Assembly: GCF_003071345.1 (NCBI RefSeq)
Contig: NZ_QCYK01000001.1
Span: 558,001 to 622,000, forward strand
Origin: Chitinophaga parva
GTDB taxonomy: Bacteria; Bacteroidota; Bacteroidia; Chitinophagales; Chitinophagaceae
Length of the DNA: 64,000 bases
Direction: 5' to 3'
This document shows positions 45,808-55,217 of this stretch, in pieces. A program made the translations under genes and the position numbers. The notes beneath the pieces were generated by a model. The model was given only the letters and a program-made list of their open reading frames with translations. It ran no database searches and was not told where the DNA came from. The first letter of the stretch is position 1. The number at the start of each line of letters is the position of its first letter.

Positions 45808-47136
45808 CGCATTCACTAACTGATCTCCTATCCGGAACAAGTCAAAAAAACCAATAAGGCCAAGCATTGAAAAACAATTGTTGTTCCTGATAGCACAGCC
45901 TCCTTCCTAGGTAGGGTAATATACCGCCCTGAAAGACTAACTTCCTTCCTTCTACCAAGGTAGCTCAATCAACGCTCCACCCCTTTCAGACGGGCAGTTC
46001 TAGTCCTACCCCCGGTACTACTTATTCTCCGGGAAGAACAGGCGGCCAGCTATCCAAATCACATATTTACCAGGTATATGATCCCCACATAGTCTGGGCT
46101 TTTTTTTTATTCCTGATCACCTGGTTAAATACCCTGTAATTATCGGATCATCGAAAACTCGCCAACCGGTTCTCATCCCTTCCCCTGGATTACCCAGAAC
46201 CTAAAGAAATCAAAAAAAATATTCAGTTTACTTCATCAACAAGCTGTCCTTGGAGGGAACTTAAAATAAATGGCCAATCGCCTATTAAGACAACTATCCG
46301 ACAACCTCTCATGGTTCTAAGTATTCCAGTCATAAGGTCCGCTGCACTTAAATCCCCTCCCAAGTTCCTCCTGTATTTAGATTCCTCTTCTAAAAGAATG
46401 TTATGATCCTTGCATCAGTGGTCTAAAATGTGTATTCCGTTAGCCTCCCTTTCAAAGACTATCCCGACCAAAAGTAGATACTGAAGCCTTTTGGATAAGA
46501 ACACCCTGGCCGGTATTAATGTAATTGGTTTAAGTTCTGGCAAGAGACCGGATATAACATTGATCTTCCCGTACCAATAACATATCGGCCTGTTCCGTTG
46601 TGCCGGATCTTCGGTATATATCTGGTACATCATCTATGTAAGGTACTGATAGCTTCATGCGGGTTCATTCCAAATCCCATCTGCATCTATTCTCTAAAAC
46701 ACAAAAACAATTGAAATTTGTATTTACAGACCTGTACCATCTATATTTCTTAGATATCTCGTTAATTTCTCGCTTCATTTCTAAAGCCGCCTTACCCAAG
46801 CAGATCTCAAGGTCTCCACGGAGAATACCCACAACCCGCCGTCCTACTTGAGCCTGGCAGATCTCAGCTATATTACTTTGCCTTGTCAAAACGAAATAAC
46901 ATCTCTAGTCCCCTTTCGTCTTATAGGATTGTCACAGCCTGTCTGATGCATCTCTACAAACAGTCGATAGCTAGTTGTGTATCTGCCCTGAGTGCGACCT
47001 TCCTGGCATAAGAGTTATTACAAGCGAATGGTTAGGCAACTATAGTAAATTTCAAGTGCCGTGGAGGCTGATAAAATAAGGATAATTAAGGGTTCTTTTA
47101 TAGCTCGATGGCAGCTAGCACTACGATCTACAGTCA

Positions 47137-47154
47137 ATGTTCCACGTGGAACAT
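47137..47154. promoter_or_regulatory. parS-like palindrome 3
   Basis: Third identical 18-bp palindrome, 1,347 bp beyond the second and about 260 bp before the ybeY stop codon. Confidence 0.8.
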
Positions 47155-47362
47155 TTGCTATAAATCCGCTACTAACAACAAAGACGAAGCGATTGGCAAA
47201 CCTGACTAAACGTATTAGATCACCTACAATCAAAAAAAGTAGACAACAAAAATATCCCTGCTTAGCCTTAGCAATTTGAGTATCATCACAAGTAAATCAA
47301 CAACCATCACTCATTTATTCTATCCTCCCTCAAACACAAAAGACCAAAACATCTCAACAAAA

Positions 47363-47390
47363 AAGGCAGCCATGAAATCATGACTGCCTT
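47363..47390 (-). terminator. Terminator of ybeY
   Basis: The stem AAGGCAG-CATGA / TCATG-CTGCCTT is followed by TTTTTG on the minus strand. Confidence 0.88.
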
Positions 47391-47412
47391 CAAAAATATC
47401 TACTATCAACGA

Positions 47413-47838
47413 CTACGCGGGAAAATACAAATTCAAATACTCATCTTCCTTTTCCCTCATCTTGGCGGCCTCCACCTTTGACTTATCCCTGAAACCGCAA
47501 AGATGCAATGCTCCATGAAAAATTACCCGGTGCAGTTCCCGCTCATAACCACTTTTAAACTTCTCCGCATTTTCAACCACCCGGTCAATGCTTATATAAA
47601 TCTCGCCCTCCGTGATCGTAGGATCATCGGATAATTCAAAAGTCACAATGTCTGTATAGGTATCATGCTGCAAAAACTGCTGGTTGATCTCCAACAAAAA
47701 TGCATCCGTACAAAACACATACTGCAGGTGCCGTAACCCCTGCCCTTCCCGCCTGAACAATTCTTTTAAAAAAGACTTGAGTTTAAGTTTATTGGTTAGC
47801 CTGGATTTTACATCCTGATCTGAAAAGAAAATAGCCAT
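47413..47838 (-). CDS. ybeY: rRNA maturation factor / endoribonuclease YbeY
   Basis: 141 aa. YbeY is a zinc-dependent RNase needed for 16S rRNA 3' end maturation and ribosome quality control. The zinc motif HGALHLCGFRD has the first two histidines, but where most bacteria have a third His the protein has Asp-Lys. TDIVTFEL and EGEIYISIDRV are also typical. ATG at 47838. Confidence 0.9.
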   Translation of the reverse strand: MAIFFSDQDVKSRLTNKLKLKSFLKELFRREGQGLRHLQYVFCTDAFLLEINQQFLQHDTYTDIVTFELSDDPTITEGEIYISIDRVVENAEKFKSGYERELHRVIFHGALHLCGFRDKSKVEAAKMREKEDEYLNLYFPA

Positions 47839-47894
47839 AAGTCTGAATTGCGTGTAAAATTAATGCTAAATCCCTGGCATTCCACACCCTGCTT

Positions 47895-47925
47895 TTTGCA
47901 TATTGGCCTAGTCCGCCTACATTTG
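47895..47925 (+). promoter_or_regulatory. Promoter of the feoA-like gene
   Basis: TTTG (47895-47898), a 19-bp spacer and TACATTTG (47918-47925) form a full match to the Bacteroidota promoter, about 20 bp before the start codon. Confidence 0.7.
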
Positions 47926-47944
47926 TAAGATCATTCACCAAGAA

Positions 47945-48190
47945 ATGATACGTATGGAAAAAGATAAGATCAGACTGTCACGGCTCAGCGAAGGTAAGAA
48001 GGCGACTATCATTTCTTTCGAATCTGACGAAATCCACATCAAACTCATGGAAATGGGTTGTGTACCAGGAGAGCTGGTGAAAGTAGAAAAAATTGCCCCC
48101 CTCGGAGACCCCATCTCCATCCTGGTGGCAGGTTATAATTTATCGCTTCGCAAAACAGAAGCAGAACATATTTGGGTGGAAGAGGTGTAA
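47945..48190 (+). CDS. feoA: FeoA-like protein
   Basis: 81 aa, one SH3-like FeoA domain: LSRLSEGKKATIISF, KLMEMGCVPGELVKVEKIAPLGDPISI, YNLSLRKTEAEHIWVEEV. FeoA assists FeoB in ferrous iron uptake. It is not next to feoB, which is 28.6 kb away on the other strand; pairing with that feoB is inference. Met4 (47954) is an alternative start. Confidence 0.88.
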   Translation: MIRMEKDKIRLSRLSEGKKATIISFESDEIHIKLMEMGCVPGELVKVEKIAPLGDPISILVAGYNLSLRKTEAEHIWVEEV

Positions 48191-48847
48191 GCAATTGCAC
48201 CTCCTTTTTTATACCCGGCTTCCCCCCATACTTTATCTCCCCAAGAACAAGAATTGCCTCCCGTAGTGATTTCACGGTAAATTCTGCGTGTGCCCCTTCC
48301 GAACAGCTGTAGTCTTCCAAATAACTTACATTTAAGCACCAAACGTCAAACAACATCCAACGGTCTCGGCAGCTGCATAAAATGATAGCATTTTGACAAG
48401 CGCTATCTGCTAAAATTCCCATCTTCCAAAAAACGGGATCCAAAACAAAAATTCCTGCTGAGTCAGGAAACCAAAAGTAATGTGGATAACCATGCTATTT
48501 CTCTGTTCACTTCTGCCACAAAAAAATCAATCACTTTCAACATCCTATTTTTAAGAAAACAATATTTGGTCAAATAAACTCCTGGAAATACACTAAAACT
48601 GCTAAAAACAGCAAGATTTCACTCAAATCTGTGGATAACCAGGGCTTTTCTCTTCATTTCCCTAAATCCACATTGAAAATAAACGAAAACAGGAAAATCC
48701 TGCATTAGATGTGGATAACCATTTATTTTCTGTGCATAATCAATCTAAAATAATCCAATAAATAAAGGCCCTGAGAATACGATAAACACAAGCCACCTGA
48801 TACGTTGTACAGTATAATTTATTCTAAAGGCCTTCCTGGAAATAAAA
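48191..48847. other. Candidate replication origin segment with DnaA boxes (left part)
   Basis: Gene-free, AT-rich. Perfect DnaA boxes TGTGGATAA (complement TTATCCACA) occur at 48481-48489, 48630-48638 and 48710-48718, with TGTGCATAA at 48731-48739, all in the same orientation within 260 bp. AT-rich DNA (about 48540-48600 and 48740-48830) could serve as the unwinding element. TACGTTGTAC at 48801 recurs in the 25-kb inverted repeat. Confidence 0.6.
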
Positions 48848-48872
48848 AAGCCAACGTAAATTACATCGGCTT
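48848..48872 (-). terminator. Terminator of nadA
   Basis: The stem AAGCC...TAA / TTA...GGCTT is followed by a T-run on the minus strand, 31 bp past the nadA stop codon. Confidence 0.75.
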
Positions 48873-48903
48873 AACTAATTGATTATCAGTAAATTAAAAC
48901 ATT

Positions 48904-49911
48904 TTACAATCCATACTTTGCACTGATCTCTAACATCCTGTCTATCGGTTTTTTAGCTGCCAGGCGCAGATGCTCTTCCATGGTGATCTCCGGCTGTTCA
49001 TATTCCATGCAGAGATATAGTTTCTCCAGTGTATTCAACTTCATATGCGGGCAGTCATTGCAGGCACAAGCATTATTAGGCGGAGCTGGTATGAAAGTTT
49101 TACCGGGATTATTCTTCTGCATCTGGTGCAGGATACCCGTTTCGGTCACCACAATATATTCCTGGGCATCATCCCGCTGGCTGAATTTCAGCAAACCCGT
49201 GGTAGAACCAATGTAATCTGCTACTTCCAGCACTGCTGCTTCACATTCCGGGTGGGCTATTACCTTGGCACCAGGGTGCAGCGCCTTCAGCCGGGTGATC
49301 TTCTCCAGGGAAAAAATCTCATGCACCATGCAGGCGCCATTCCACAGCACCATATCACGACCCGTTTTCTTCACCAGGTAAGCCCCCAGGTTGCGGTCTG
49401 GTGCAAAAATGATGGGCTGGTCCTTTGGAATGCTTTCAATGATTTTTTCGGCATTGGAAGAGGTACAAATGATATCGCTGAGCGCTTTGATACCTGCACT
49501 GCAGTTCACATACGAAACCACCACATGATCCGGATACTTTTCCTTGAATTTTTTGAACAGTTCGGGAGGGGCGCTGTCTGCCAGGGAACAACCGGCTTTC
49601 AGATCCGGGAGCAACACCTTTTTATGGGGATTTAAAATCTTTGCAGTTTCCGCCATGAAGTGCACGCCTGCAAAAACAATGATGTCTGCATCGGTCCTGG
49701 CGGCCTGCTGGGCCAGGCCCAGGCTGTCGCCTATAAAGTCTGCCACATCCTGGATATCCGGCTCCTGGTAATAGTGCGCAAGGATAACGGCATTTTTTTC
49801 TTTTTTCAATCTTTCGATTTCCGCAAACAGATCAAGGCGTACATCCACCGCTATATCCAAAAATCCATTCTTTTGCAAATTTTTTTTTGCGGATGTCAAA
49901 TCTGTAATCAT
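48904..49911 (-). CDS. nadA: Quinolinate synthase
   Basis: 335 aa. With L-aspartate oxidase (not in the window) it condenses iminoaspartate and dihydroxyacetone phosphate to quinolinate, the NAD ring precursor. [4Fe-4S] ligand cysteines are in [19 protein letters not shown] and [28 protein letters not shown] is a family hallmark. A -7-like box TAACTTTG lies at 50000-50007. The gene sits between two DnaA-box regions. Confidence 0.97.
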   Translation of the reverse strand: MITDLTSAKKNLQKNGFLDIAVDVRLDLFAEIERLKKEKNAVILAHYYQEPDIQDVADFIGDSLGLAQQAARTDADIIVFAGVHFMAETAKILNPHKKVLLPDLKAGCSLADSAPPELFKKFKEKYPDHVVVSYVNCSAGIKALSDIICTSSNAEKIIESIPKDQPIIFAPDRNLGAYLVKKTGRDMVLWNGACMVHEIFSLEKITRLKALHPGAKVIAHPECEAAVLEVADYIGSTTGLLKFSQRDDAQEYIVVTETGILHQMQKNNPGKTFIPAPPNNACACNDCPHMKLNTLEKLYLCMEYEQPEITMEEHLRLAAKKPIDRMLEISAKYGL

Positions 49912-50614
49912 AATTAATAACTTTTCTTTTTTAGATAAATAAAAAGCCCACTACTATTAGGGGGGTGAATATGTGGGAAAGAAATTTTTTGACCTGATAC
50001 AAAGTTAGTTGTTATTCCTTTGACCCTGGTAATCCCCAGGAAATTAACATACTCTTTTCCGCGCCAGTACTACGTTTCCACTACTTCATCCACACCGGTG
50101 GATATCATTTCAAGTGGGTATCTTTCCGGCGGTGCAATATGAAGAAAATGTTAACTCCCATGGTGAATTACACCCTCCGGACACCGCTACAGGATTTTGA
50201 ACAGGCAAACAAATTTAGTTTTCCGGCATTTTGAGGGGCTGTTTCCCCCGGATTTTTGCGATTCCCTCATGGTTGTACACGGTAATTGTGGATAAATAGG
50301 CCTCCTTTTTTGGTTTTGTAAGAGCAAGTTGTTTTTTAACTGAATTTCAAAAAACCGGCCTCCTTTATACACAAATGCCTGTGGATTTTACACCGTGCCC
50401 ATCCAGATTGTGAATAAACCTGTAAGCAAACCCGTCCTTAAAAAATATTTCAAATCCTTACTGGTATTGGCTTTTAAAAATCAAACTTTTTACACATCTT
50501 ACAGCACGTTATGCTGTAAACTGTGGATAACCTGTGCATTCAGCCTGCAACAAAGAAGAAGAGGAGTAACCCGAAATCCTTTGCCACAGGGCGTTTGAGG
50601 GTAGAAAACCCGAT
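49912..50614. other. Candidate replication origin segment with DnaA boxes (right part)
   Basis: Gene-free. Perfect DnaA boxes TGTGGATAA at 50287-50295 and 50522-50530; one-mismatch boxes TCATCCACA at 50096-50104 and TGTGAATAA at 50409-50417. With the boxes left of nadA this would make a bipartite origin. Small frames inside show no protein character. Confidence 0.55.
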
Positions 50615-50646
50615 TTTGCAGTTCCAGTTATTTTATTCTATTTTTG
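50615..50646 (+). promoter_or_regulatory. Promoter of the PpiD-like gene
   Basis: TTTG (50615-50618), a 20-bp spacer and TATTTTTG (50639-50646), 30 bp before the start codon. Confidence 0.65.
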
Positions 50647-50676
50647 CTACCTTCTAAATTATACCTATAATTATAT

Positions 50677-52767
50677 ATGTCAGTACTTCAGAAAATCAGG
50701 GACAAATACGCAGTGGTGATCGTTGTCGTAATCTGTCTGTCTATTGTTGGGTTCCTGCTGCAGGAAGCATTTTTCGGCAGAGGTTCATTGGGTGGTAGGA
50801 ATACCGCAGCCGGTCAAGTAAACGGTGAAGAAATTGATATTAACGAGTATAACAACCTCGTGTCTCAGAATGAAGACCAGTACCGTCAGCAGATGGGAGG
50901 TATTTCCCTGAATGATGAAACCCGCGAGCAGATCCGCCAGCAGGCCTGGAACCAGCTCCTGAGCCAACGCATCCTGGACGCCCAGTATAAGACCCTGGGT
51001 ATTGACGTAACCAACAGTGAACTGGACGACCAGCTCACCGGTAAAAATGTAAATCCTATCTGGGCACAACATTTCACAGACCAGAACGGCCAGTTCGACC
51101 GCCAGAAGTCTAATGAAGTATTGGCCGGTATCAATAAAAGCGCAGAAGGACAGAATGAACTCCTGGCCATCGAAAACCAGATCATCGAATCCCAGAAGCG
51201 TGATAAATATTTTGCCATGATCCGCCAGGCTGCTTACATGCCTAACTGGATGGCAAACATGCAGCTGAAAGATAACAGCAACAATGCGAACATTTCTTAT
51301 GTAAGCGTGCCCTATACTTCTATCGCAGATTCTACCGTGAAGGTAACAGACGGCGAGCTGCAGGCTTTCATCGACAGCCATAAGCCGCTGTTCAAAACAG
51401 AAGATTCCCGGAAGATTGAATACATGGTATTTGACGCCACGCCTTCCAGCAAGGATACTGCCGCAGCACTCAAAGAACTGGGTGAGTTGAAAGCGGAACT
51501 GGATACTACCAAGGATGTGGTAGGCCTCATCAACCGTAACTCTGACCAGAAATTCTTTGACGGTTACGTTCCGGAAAGCAAGATCATGGTACCGGAAAAG
51601 GATTCTATCCTGCGTTTGAGCGTGGGCCAGGTATTCGGTCCTTATTATGATAATAACGAGATCACCTATGCTAAAATGGTGGACCGTAAACAAATGCCGG
51701 ATTCCGTGGTGATCACCCAGATCGGCATTGCCAAGCAGTCTGCCACTGATTCTGCTGCCAAGAAAACAGTGGACAGCGTGGAAGCCCTGCTGAAAGGTGG
51801 TGCTAACATGAAAGCCCTGGCTGCTTCAGTATCCCAACTGCAATCTGCGAAGCAGGATAGCGGTGAAGCTACCCTCACTCCTATGCAGCAGTTTCCCGCG
51901 GATTACAAACCAATGTCTGAATTTGTATTCAATGCGCCTGCCGGTGCTATGAAAGTGATCGACGTACCGGGTGCTTATATGATCATCAAGATCAACCAGG
52001 TGAAGAATATAGGCCCTGCTGTAAAGATCGCCTACCTGGCCCGCACCGTAGAGTCCAGCTCAGAAACCAACAGTGCTGCGTTTAGCGACGCAAGCGCCTT
52101 TGCCGGTGCAAACCGTACACAGGAGGCTTTTAACAAAAGCGCCCAGGAAAAAGGTACCAAACGTGTAGCTGACGGCATCCGCCCGATGGACTATTCCGTA
52201 AGGGGCCTGGGCACCAGCCGCGATTTGGTGAAATGGGCATACACCGCCAAGGTGGGTGAAGTAAGCAATGTATTTTCCCTGGAAGATAAATATGTAGTAG
52301 CAGTGCTTACAGAAGCGGTGAAAGCCGGTACTGCCAGCCTGTCTGCCGTAAGACCCGCCGTGGAACTGGCTGTTAAAAGACAGAAGAAAGCTGCGCAGAT
52401 CACTGCCAAGCTAAACAACCCTGCTTCCCTGGATGCTGCCGCTAAAGCAAGCAACCAGCCGGTGATGCAGGCAGAAGGCATCAACTTCAGCAGCCCGCTG
52501 GTAGCCACCCTGGGCCTGGAGCCCCGTGTAGTAGGTGCTTCCTTCAATAAGGCGCTGGGTACTACCAAGGTATCTGCTCCCATTGAAGGCAATGCCGGTG
52601 TATACGTGATCAAGGTGGATGGCTACACGCCTGCCCAGAACGGCCAGGATGTAAACAGCCTCAAGGCCAGCTACGAACAAAGCCTGCAGTCTACCCTGCC
52701 CAACATCCTGTTTGATGTGCTGAAAGAAAAAGCGAACGTAAAGGATACCCGTTCTAAATTCATGTAA
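50677..52767 (+). CDS. Periplasmic peptidyl-prolyl isomerase, PpiD/SurA-like
   Basis: 696 aa. One N-terminal membrane helix (VVIVVVICLSIVGFLLQEAF, about 13-32) anchors a large periplasmic part. It opens with a SurA_N-like chaperone domain (VNGEEIDINEYNNLVSQNEDQ), typical of PpiD in Bacteroidota; the middle and C-terminal parts have parvulin-like segments. It helps fold outer-membrane and periplasmic proteins, consistent with nearby tam genes. Its promoter is recognisable; it lies to the right of the origin-like segments. Confidence 0.85.
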   Translation: MSVLQKIRDKYAVVIVVVICLSIVGFLLQEAFFGRGSLGGRNTAAGQVNGEEIDINEYNNLVSQNEDQYRQQMGGISLNDETREQIRQQAWNQLLSQRILDAQYKTLGIDVTNSELDDQLTGKNVNPIWAQHFTDQNGQFDRQKSNEVLAGINKSAEGQNELLAIENQIIESQKRDKYFAMIRQAAYMPNWMANMQLKDNSNNANISYVSVPYTSIADSTVKVTDGELQAFIDSHKPLFKTEDSRKIEYMVFDATPSSKDTAAALKELGELKAELDTTKDVVGLINRNSDQKFFDGYVPESKIMVPEKDSILRLSVGQVFGPYYDNNEITYAKMVDRKQMPDSVVITQIGIAKQSATDSAAKKTVDSVEALLKGGANMKALAASVSQLQSAKQDSGEATLTPMQQFPADYKPMSEFVFNAPAGAMKVIDVPGAYMIIKINQVKNIGPAVKIAYLARTVESSSETNSAAFSDASAFAGANRTQEAFNKSAQEKGTKRVADGIRPMDYSVRGLGTSRDLVKWAYTAKVGEVSNVFSLEDKYVVAVLTEAVKAGTASLSAVRPAVELAVKRQKKAAQITAKLNNPASLDAAAKASNQPVMQAEGINFSSPLVATLGLEPRVVGASFNKALGTTKVSAPIEGNAGVYVIKVDGYTPAQNGQDVNSLKASYEQSLQSTLPNILFDVLKEKANVKDTRSKFM

Positions 52768-52790
52768 TCCTAACTGACTGACATATGTAA

Positions 52791-52824
52791 AAAGGCCCTC
52801 CCGCTTATACCGGGAGGGCCTTTT
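52791..52824 (+). terminator. Terminator of the PpiD-like gene
   Basis: A 13-bp stem AAAGGCCCTCCCG / CGGGAGGGCCTTT with a 7-nt loop is followed by TT. Confidence 0.9.
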
Positions 52825-52845
52825 GGCTTCTGTGTGATAGTGCTG

Positions 52846-53220
52846 TTAATAGAAGAATTGTTCTGAAATGATCTTGCCGTCCTTTACCTGGAACACGGCT
52901 ATTTCAGAAAGCTGGGAGCGGGAGGTTTGCCCGTTGAAAGTCACCTCACTGTTGAGTACCATGGCAAAGCTGTCTGCAGAAACGATAGGGCCCTGTAAAC
53001 TACGGCCATGAAAGGTTTCAATGCGGCCGCGGTGCTTCTCCCCTTTTGCCTTCAGCGCTTCCCGGCCCTGTACAAAAACAGGGAAACCATTTTCCACTGC
53101 CTTATCCGGCTCCCGGGAGGTAACATCGTCGCTGTAAAGTTCCTGCTGTATTTCTGCCCATTTGTTCTGGCTGGCCATCTCAGCGTAGCGGTTTGCGATT
53201 TCCTGTGTTGTCATATGCAT
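52846..53220 (-). CDS. SnoaL/NTF2-like small protein
   Basis: 124 aa, cytoplasmic. Single NTF2-like fold: EIANRYAEMASQNKWAEIQQELYSDDV, GFPVFVQGREAL and IAVFQVKDGKIISEQFFY. Such proteins are small-molecule isomerases or binding proteins; function unknown. ATG at 53220 or 53214; the frame continues upstream to a TTG at 53244. Confidence 0.8.
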   Translation of the reverse strand: MHMTTQEIANRYAEMASQNKWAEIQQELYSDDVTSREPDKAVENGFPVFVQGREALKAKGEKHRGRIETFHGRSLQGPIVSADSFAMVLNSEVTFNGQTSRSQLSEIAVFQVKDGKIISEQFFY

Positions 53221-53327
53221 GCGGTTTTTGTGTTGTCTGTACAAAGTTGGCCCCGGGTAATGACAACCCTATGTCAGCAGGGTTTCCTATTTTTAGTAAA
53301 TTTGTATAAACAGTAAAAACCGGTTTT

Positions 53328-53831
53328 ATGGAAGAAATTGTGAATAAAGTAGCAGCCAGCGGCCTGGAGACCATTAACCTGGAAGATTATTTTCCACAGG
53401 GTGAAAACCTTGTTTTTGATATGAAGGACCACCTGTTCATGGGCATGATCCTGAAGGAAAAAGATTTCAGGGCGTCGTTACAGGGACTGGACTGGGAACA
53501 ATACCGTGGTAAAAATGTAGCCATTCATTGCTCTGCAGATGCTATTATCCCTGCATGGGCGTATATGCTGGTGATGACCTACCTGGAGCCTATTGCAAAA
53601 TTTGTAGTGGTAGGTAATGAAGAAACCTTACAGACCGTGTTATTTATGAAAAGCCTGGAGGCCTTGCCGGTAGCAGATTTCACGGATAAGCGGGTGGTCA
53701 TAAAAGGTTGCGGGGATTTGCCTATCGGGGCCAATGCGTATGCAGAAATAACAAGATTGTTGCGGCCCGTGGTAAAGAGCATTATGTATGGGGAGCCATG
53801 CAGCACGGTACCGGTATACAAGAAGAAATAG
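53328..53831 (+). CDS. DUF2480 family protein
   Basis: 167 aa. The opening KVAASGLETINLEDYFPQGENLVFDMKDHLFMGMILKEKDFR and DFTDKRVVIKGCGDLPIGANAYAEIT mark the DUF2480 family, which is restricted mostly to Bacteroidota and uncharacterised. No signal peptide. A -7-like box TAAATTTG lies at 53297-53304. Confidence 0.88.
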   Translation: MEEIVNKVAASGLETINLEDYFPQGENLVFDMKDHLFMGMILKEKDFRASLQGLDWEQYRGKNVAIHCSADAIIPAWAYMLVMTYLEPIAKFVVVGNEETLQTVLFMKSLEALPVADFTDKRVVIKGCGDLPIGANAYAEITRLLRPVVKSIMYGEPCSTVPVYKKK

Positions 53832-53858
53832 CATTGCACACAGCGCATTGCACATTAA

Positions 53859-53887
53859 AGCGGGTAGGATCACTACCTGCTTTTTTT
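53859..53887 (+). terminator. Terminator of the DUF2480 gene
   Basis: A 9-bp stem AGCGGGTAG / CTACCTGCT with a 5-nt loop is followed by a run of T. Confidence 0.85.
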
Positions 53888-53890
53888 ATA

Positions 53891-54991
53891 TCAGAACCAT
53901 CCACGTTTTTTAAAGACAACGATCATCCCGATGAAAATAAAGGCCATTACCCCCAGCACAATGTAGTATCCATTTTGTGTTTCCAGTTCCGGCATGTTTT
54001 TAAAGTTCATCCCGTAAATGCCCGCCAGCAGCGTGGGTGGGGCAATGAGCGTGGTTACCACCGCCAGCACTTTCATCACTTCATTCATCTTCAGGTTTAC
54101 CTGCGTAATGTACATCTCCTGCAGGTTCAGTACCATTTCACGATAGTTCTCCGCCATATCGTTTGCCTGGATAATGTGGTCGTAAATGTCTTTGAAGAAT
54201 TTTTCCGTGTGCTCATTCAGCAGGTCGCTGTCACTTTTCAGGAAGCCGTTGATCACTTCGCGAACGGGTGCAATGGCGCGGCGGAAGGTGAGCATTTCAT
54301 GGCGCAGAAAATTGATACGGCCCAGGGTACGTTTACTGGCATCGCGCTGCACTATATCTTCCATAAATTCTATACGCTCCGCCAGCTTGTCCATCACGTG
54401 GAAATAGCTGTCCACAATGGCATCCAGCAGGGCATAGACCAACAGGTCCGGCGTACCATTGCGCAGCTTTGAGTTGGGGATATGCAGTTTGTCGCGCACA
54501 GGACCAAACACGTCGCGGGAGGGATCATCCTGGAAAGACACAACGATGTTTTTGCCCAGGATAATGCTCACCTGTTCTGCTTCCACGGCATGGGTCTGGG
54601 GATTGAAATACAACATGGGCAGCAGGGCAAAAAGATAATCTCCTATCTCGTCCATCTTGGCGCGCTGGCCCACACTGAGAATATCATCTGCCAGCAGGAA
54701 GTGAATGCCAAAGTGATCGCAAAACTTGCGGATATCTTCCCGGCGAAGCCCGTCAATATTGACCCAGCTGATGGTAGGGCTATCGCGGTAAGGAAAGGTG
54801 TCTTCTATTTTAGTAGGCTGCAGGATCTGGCAATCTGCAGGGTTAAAATCATATACGGTGATCTTCACTTCGGCCGGTTCAGGGCGCACGGAGTCGCTCG
54901 TAGCGGGATTATAGCTGATGGTCCGCTGGCGGCGGTGCCGGAACGGGTTGAAGTTGCTGATGTTACCAGGTAACACGGGACGTATGCTCAT
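53891..54991 (-). CDS. corA: CorA-type Mg2+/Co2+ transporter
   Basis: 366 aa. A large cytoplasmic domain (about 1-295) is followed by two C-terminal membrane helices separated by the signature YGMNF. It forms pentameric channels for divalent cations. The basic end VVFKKRGWF is typical. ATG at 54991. Monocistronic, convergent with the DUF2480 gene. Confidence 0.95.
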   Translation of the reverse strand: MSIRPVLPGNISNFNPFRHRRQRTISYNPATSDSVRPEPAEVKITVYDFNPADCQILQPTKIEDTFPYRDSPTISWVNIDGLRREDIRKFCDHFGIHFLLADDILSVGQRAKMDEIGDYLFALLPMLYFNPQTHAVEAEQVSIILGKNIVVSFQDDPSRDVFGPVRDKLHIPNSKLRNGTPDLLVYALLDAIVDSYFHVMDKLAERIEFMEDIVQRDASKRTLGRINFLRHEMLTFRRAIAPVREVINGFLKSDSDLLNEHTEKFFKDIYDHIIQANDMAENYREMVLNLQEMYITQVNLKMNEVMKVLAVVTTLIAPPTLLAGIYGMNFKNMPELETQNGYYIVLGVMAFIFIGMIVVFKKRGWF

Positions 54992-55217
54992 AATGCCGTT
55001 ATATAAACCAGTGTAAATATAAGTGATAGGAAGACATGCAATTTAAATACCAGCATTAGTTTCTGTTGAAGACAGCCCCTGCCTGACAGCTCCTCAACCT
55101 GCGCAACAAAATGCCCGCGGCAGACCGTACTGCTGGCGAGTGGAAACCCTTTGCCATCCAGTGTTTTAACACAGGGGAATTGTTTTTGTACCACCCATTT
55201 GTAAACAAACGAATGAC

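Larger units (their letters stand above)
44110..47362. other. 3.3-kb gene-free region (candidate centromere/origin-proximal region)
   Basis: No frame longer than about 74 codons, and none with recognisable protein character. The base composition is more AT-rich than the coding neighbours. It holds three identical parS-like palindromes, the 70-bp tandem repeat and an (AAT)7 tract, listed separately. I saw no perfect DnaA box in it. Gene-free DNA of this length is exceptional for this otherwise dense window. Confidence 0.75.

Noticed and set aside
46415..47233. Short frames of 64-74 codons in the gene-free region
   Set aside because: No start signals, families or signal peptides; lengths are as expected by chance in AT-rich DNA.
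48045..48443. 132-codon minus-strand frame
   Set aside because: Overlaps feoA on the opposite strand and the DnaA-box region; no protein-like pattern.
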